From a virus: a stretch of 22,140 bases of DNA. Shown one piece after another: positions 20,524-22,140 of the stretch (positions are counted from its first letter, which is position 1; each line of letters opens with the position of its first letter). The stretch covers positions 1 to 22,140 of the IMG/VR virus record IMGVR_UViG_3300027800_000211; one strand, given 5' to 3'. Position numbers and translations under genes: made by a program. The notes below the pieces were generated by a model. It was not told the origin of the DNA, did no database searches, and saw only the letters and a list, made by a program, of their open reading frames with translations.

Positions 20524-21831
20524 ATGGGCAAGCGAAAGCGTGAACGGCAACAGGATGCTGTCGTTCAAAAGGCAAGTCTTGGCTCACCCCAGAACCCTTC
20601 GGACACCTTTGTCTCGCTCATGGGCGGCGCGCCGTCTGCGTCGGGCGCGCGGGTGTCGGATTCTTCGGCGATGCGCGTCTCGGCGGTCTACTCCTGCGTT
20701 CGGGTGATTGCTGAAGACGGGGCAAAGCTCAAGCCGCAGGTGTGGCGTCAAATGCCGGACGGGACGCGACAACCGGCGCGCGAGCATCCGCTTTACCGAA
20801 TCCTGCGCGCACCGCACCGGCACATGACGCCAGTCAGCTTGCTGCTCGCCCTGTTCTCTGCCTGGGGCTTCCGAGGGAATGCTATCGCTGTCATTTTGAG
20901 GGACAGGTTCGGGAATCCCGAGGGCCTCTGGCCGATCCATCCCGGCTGCGTGACGATCTTCGAGGCGATGGATGGTCGCCTGTTCTACGCCATCAGCCGA
21001 CGCACCACGCTGGAGAACGCCGTCCTTCGGGATGTGCCGATGATGGTTCCCGATTATGACGTGTTTCATGTCCGTGGAATGACCTTCGACGGCATCGTCG
21101 GTTTGTCGCCGTTGGCGCAGCTTCGTGAGTCCATCGGCATCGCCATCGCTGGCGAAGAGTTGTCGGCCAAGCTGATGGCGAATGGCGCTCAGCCGACTGG
21201 CGTCCTGAGGCACCCGAAGGTTCTCACCAAGGATGTGGCCGACCGGCTGAGTTCGAGTTGGAATGGCCGCCATGGCGGAACCAGCAACGCGGGCAAGACC
21301 GTGGTGCTGGAGGAGGGGATGGAGTTCGAGGCGCTCGGCATGACCTCGGTCGATGCGCAGTTTCTGGAGCAGCGGAAACTGACGATCGAAGAGATCGCCC
21401 GAGGCTTTCGCGTGCCGTTGCACATGATCGGCATGCTGGACCGCATGACGAACAACAATGTGGAGGCGCTGACCCGCGCATACTACGACCAGACGCTCAT
21501 GCCGATGCTGGAGTCGTTCGAGGCGGAGTTCACGAGGGCCTTCAACCTGCCCGAGGAAATCTATGTCGAGTTCGATGTCCGCCGCCTGCTGCGCGCCGAC
21601 TTCAAGACCCGCCAGGAAGGCAACCGGACGATGTTTCAGTCCGGCGCCCTGATGCCGAACGAGTGGCGCAGCGACGAGGGGTTGAACCCCACCCCGGCAG
21701 GCAACGTCTTCGCCCGCCCCCTGAACACCGCCTACGTGGACGACCAGGGCAACGTGGTCGCCATCACTCCGCCCGGCGGCAAGACGTCGGCGGACGCAGG
21801 CGCTGACCCGAACCCAGAGGAACCGAAATGA
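20524..21831 (+). CDS. portal protein, HK97 family
   Basis: The 435-residue product shows the HK97 portal pattern: SAVYSCVRVIAEDGAKLK near residues 53-70, then REHPLYRILRAPH, FRGNAIAVILRD, GLSPLAQLRESIGIAIAGEE, and the late block EEIARGFRVPLHMIG. The C-terminus is Pro/Gly-rich and loose. Twelve copies form the ring through which DNA enters the head. GAGG precedes the ATG at a suitable distance. It lies between terminase and protease, as in HK97. Confidence 0.95.
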   Translation: MGKRKRERQQDAVVQKASLGSPQNPSDTFVSLMGGAPSASGARVSDSSAMRVSAVYSCVRVIAEDGAKLKPQVWRQMPDGTRQPAREHPLYRILRAPHRHMTPVSLLLALFSAWGFRGNAIAVILRDRFGNPEGLWPIHPGCVTIFEAMDGRLFYAISRRTTLENAVLRDVPMMVPDYDVFHVRGMTFDGIVGLSPLAQLRESIGIAIAGEELSAKLMANGAQPTGVLRHPKVLTKDVADRLSSSWNGRHGGTSNAGKTVVLEEGMEFEALGMTSVDAQFLEQRKLTIEEIARGFRVPLHMIGMLDRMTNNNVEALTRAYYDQTLMPMLESFEAEFTRAFNLPEEIYVEFDVRRLLRADFKTRQEGNRTMFQSGALMPNEWRSDEGLNPTPAGNVFARPLNTAYVDDQGNVVAITPPGGKTSADAGADPNPEEPK

Positions 21832-22140
21832 GCATTCAGCGCAAAGCTCACAGCGGCGGCGCCACCACCCTGGCTGAACTGCGGCAGGTCCGAGTCATCT
21901 GCTCGGCGTCGGAGGTGGATCGATCCGGCGACATGGTCGTTCAATCCGGCATCGATCTCGTGGCCTACCGGGCGAACCCGGTGGTGCTGTGGCAGCACGA
22001 CACCGACCACCCGATTGCCCGCTGCATCGACATCGGGGTCAAGGACGGCAAGCTGACTGCTCTCGTCCAGTTCCCGCCCGAAGGCGATGACCCGCTGGCC
22101 GACCTGACCTACAACCGCGTGAAGAATGGAGTCGTGAACG
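21828..22140 (+). CDS. prohead protease, HK97 family (partial)
   Basis: The first 104 residues are visible and the gene runs off the window. SEVDRSGDMVVQSGIDLVAY and NPVVLWQHDTDHPIARCID are typical of phage prohead serine proteases, with a candidate active-site His in LWQHD. The remaining active-site residues would lie beyond the end. The enzyme cleaves scaffold and capsid during maturation. Start overlaps the portal stop by 4 bp. The major capsid gene is expected next. Confidence 0.85.
   Translation, partial: MSIQRKAHSGGATTLAELRQVRVICSASEVDRSGDMVVQSGIDLVAYRANPVVLWQHDTDHPIARCIDIGVKDGKLTALVQFPPEGDDPLADLTYNRVKNGVVN

Noticed and set aside
1-22140. tRNA genes, rRNA genes and insertion sequences
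   Set aside because: None was seen by eye on either strand; a dedicated search could still find a diverged one.

Overview
The window is GC-rich DNA from a tailed-phage genome, most likely a prophage of an alphaproteobacterium (Rhodospirillales-like). The inference rests on the compact gene layout (many genes start inside the stop codon of the previous one), the GapR/DUF2312 protein typical of Alphaproteobacteria, and the HK97-type head genes at the right end. No integrase, tail or lysis-enzyme gene is visible, so the prophage must extend beyond this window, certainly to the right.

Layout. (a) 1-950: a leftward Crp/Fnr-type regulator that ends inside its DNA-binding domain, with two palindromes upstream. 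(b) 950-2100: the immunity switch. A leftward XRE-type repressor and a rightward Cro-sized protein diverge from a region with three copies of one operator sequence. (c) 2084-4557: small rightward early genes of unknown function. (d) 4590-5426: a leftward toxin-antitoxin cassette, brnT-brnA plus a HigA-type gene, with its own promoter inside a perfect inverted repeat. (e) 5427-5786: a structured gap ending in a hairpin that covers the ribosome binding site of the next gene. (f) 5787-12558: antirepressor-like protein, cytosine-C5 methyltransferase, adenine methyltransferase-like protein, dATP/dGTP diphosphohydrolase-like protein, Lar-like zinc-ribbon protein, a third methyltransferase-like protein and a DUF1064 nuclease-like protein. 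This looks like a DNA-modification and anti-restriction block. (g) 12555-15666: the replication block, with a GapR fusion, an AAA+ ATPase, two small proteins and a lambda-O-like initiator. (h) 15675-16760: a DUF6456-like protein, then a promoter-like sequence and a strong intrinsic terminator. (i) 16781-22140: small genes including a holin-like protein, then HNH endonuclease, small and large terminase, portal and the start of the prohead protease.

The strongest signal outside the protein-coding content is the set of eight GCAA...TTGC palindromic iterons inside the initiator gene (14883-15079). They lie on a 22-bp period, which does not fit the codon period, and are followed at once by an A+T-rich stretch. 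This matches the in-gene origin of phage lambda (inside O). One exact 20-bp copy of the same iteron lies 11.4 kb away at 3519-3538. The second notable layout is regulator, promoter, terminator, late genes at 15675-16780, which resembles lambda Q, pR' and tR'.

How the genes would work together: repressor and Cro-like protein decide lysogeny; the early operon protects and modifies phage DNA and starts replication at the in-gene origin; the 15675 product may let transcription pass the terminator into the lysis and head genes. Function calls come from reading motifs by eye; no database search was run.
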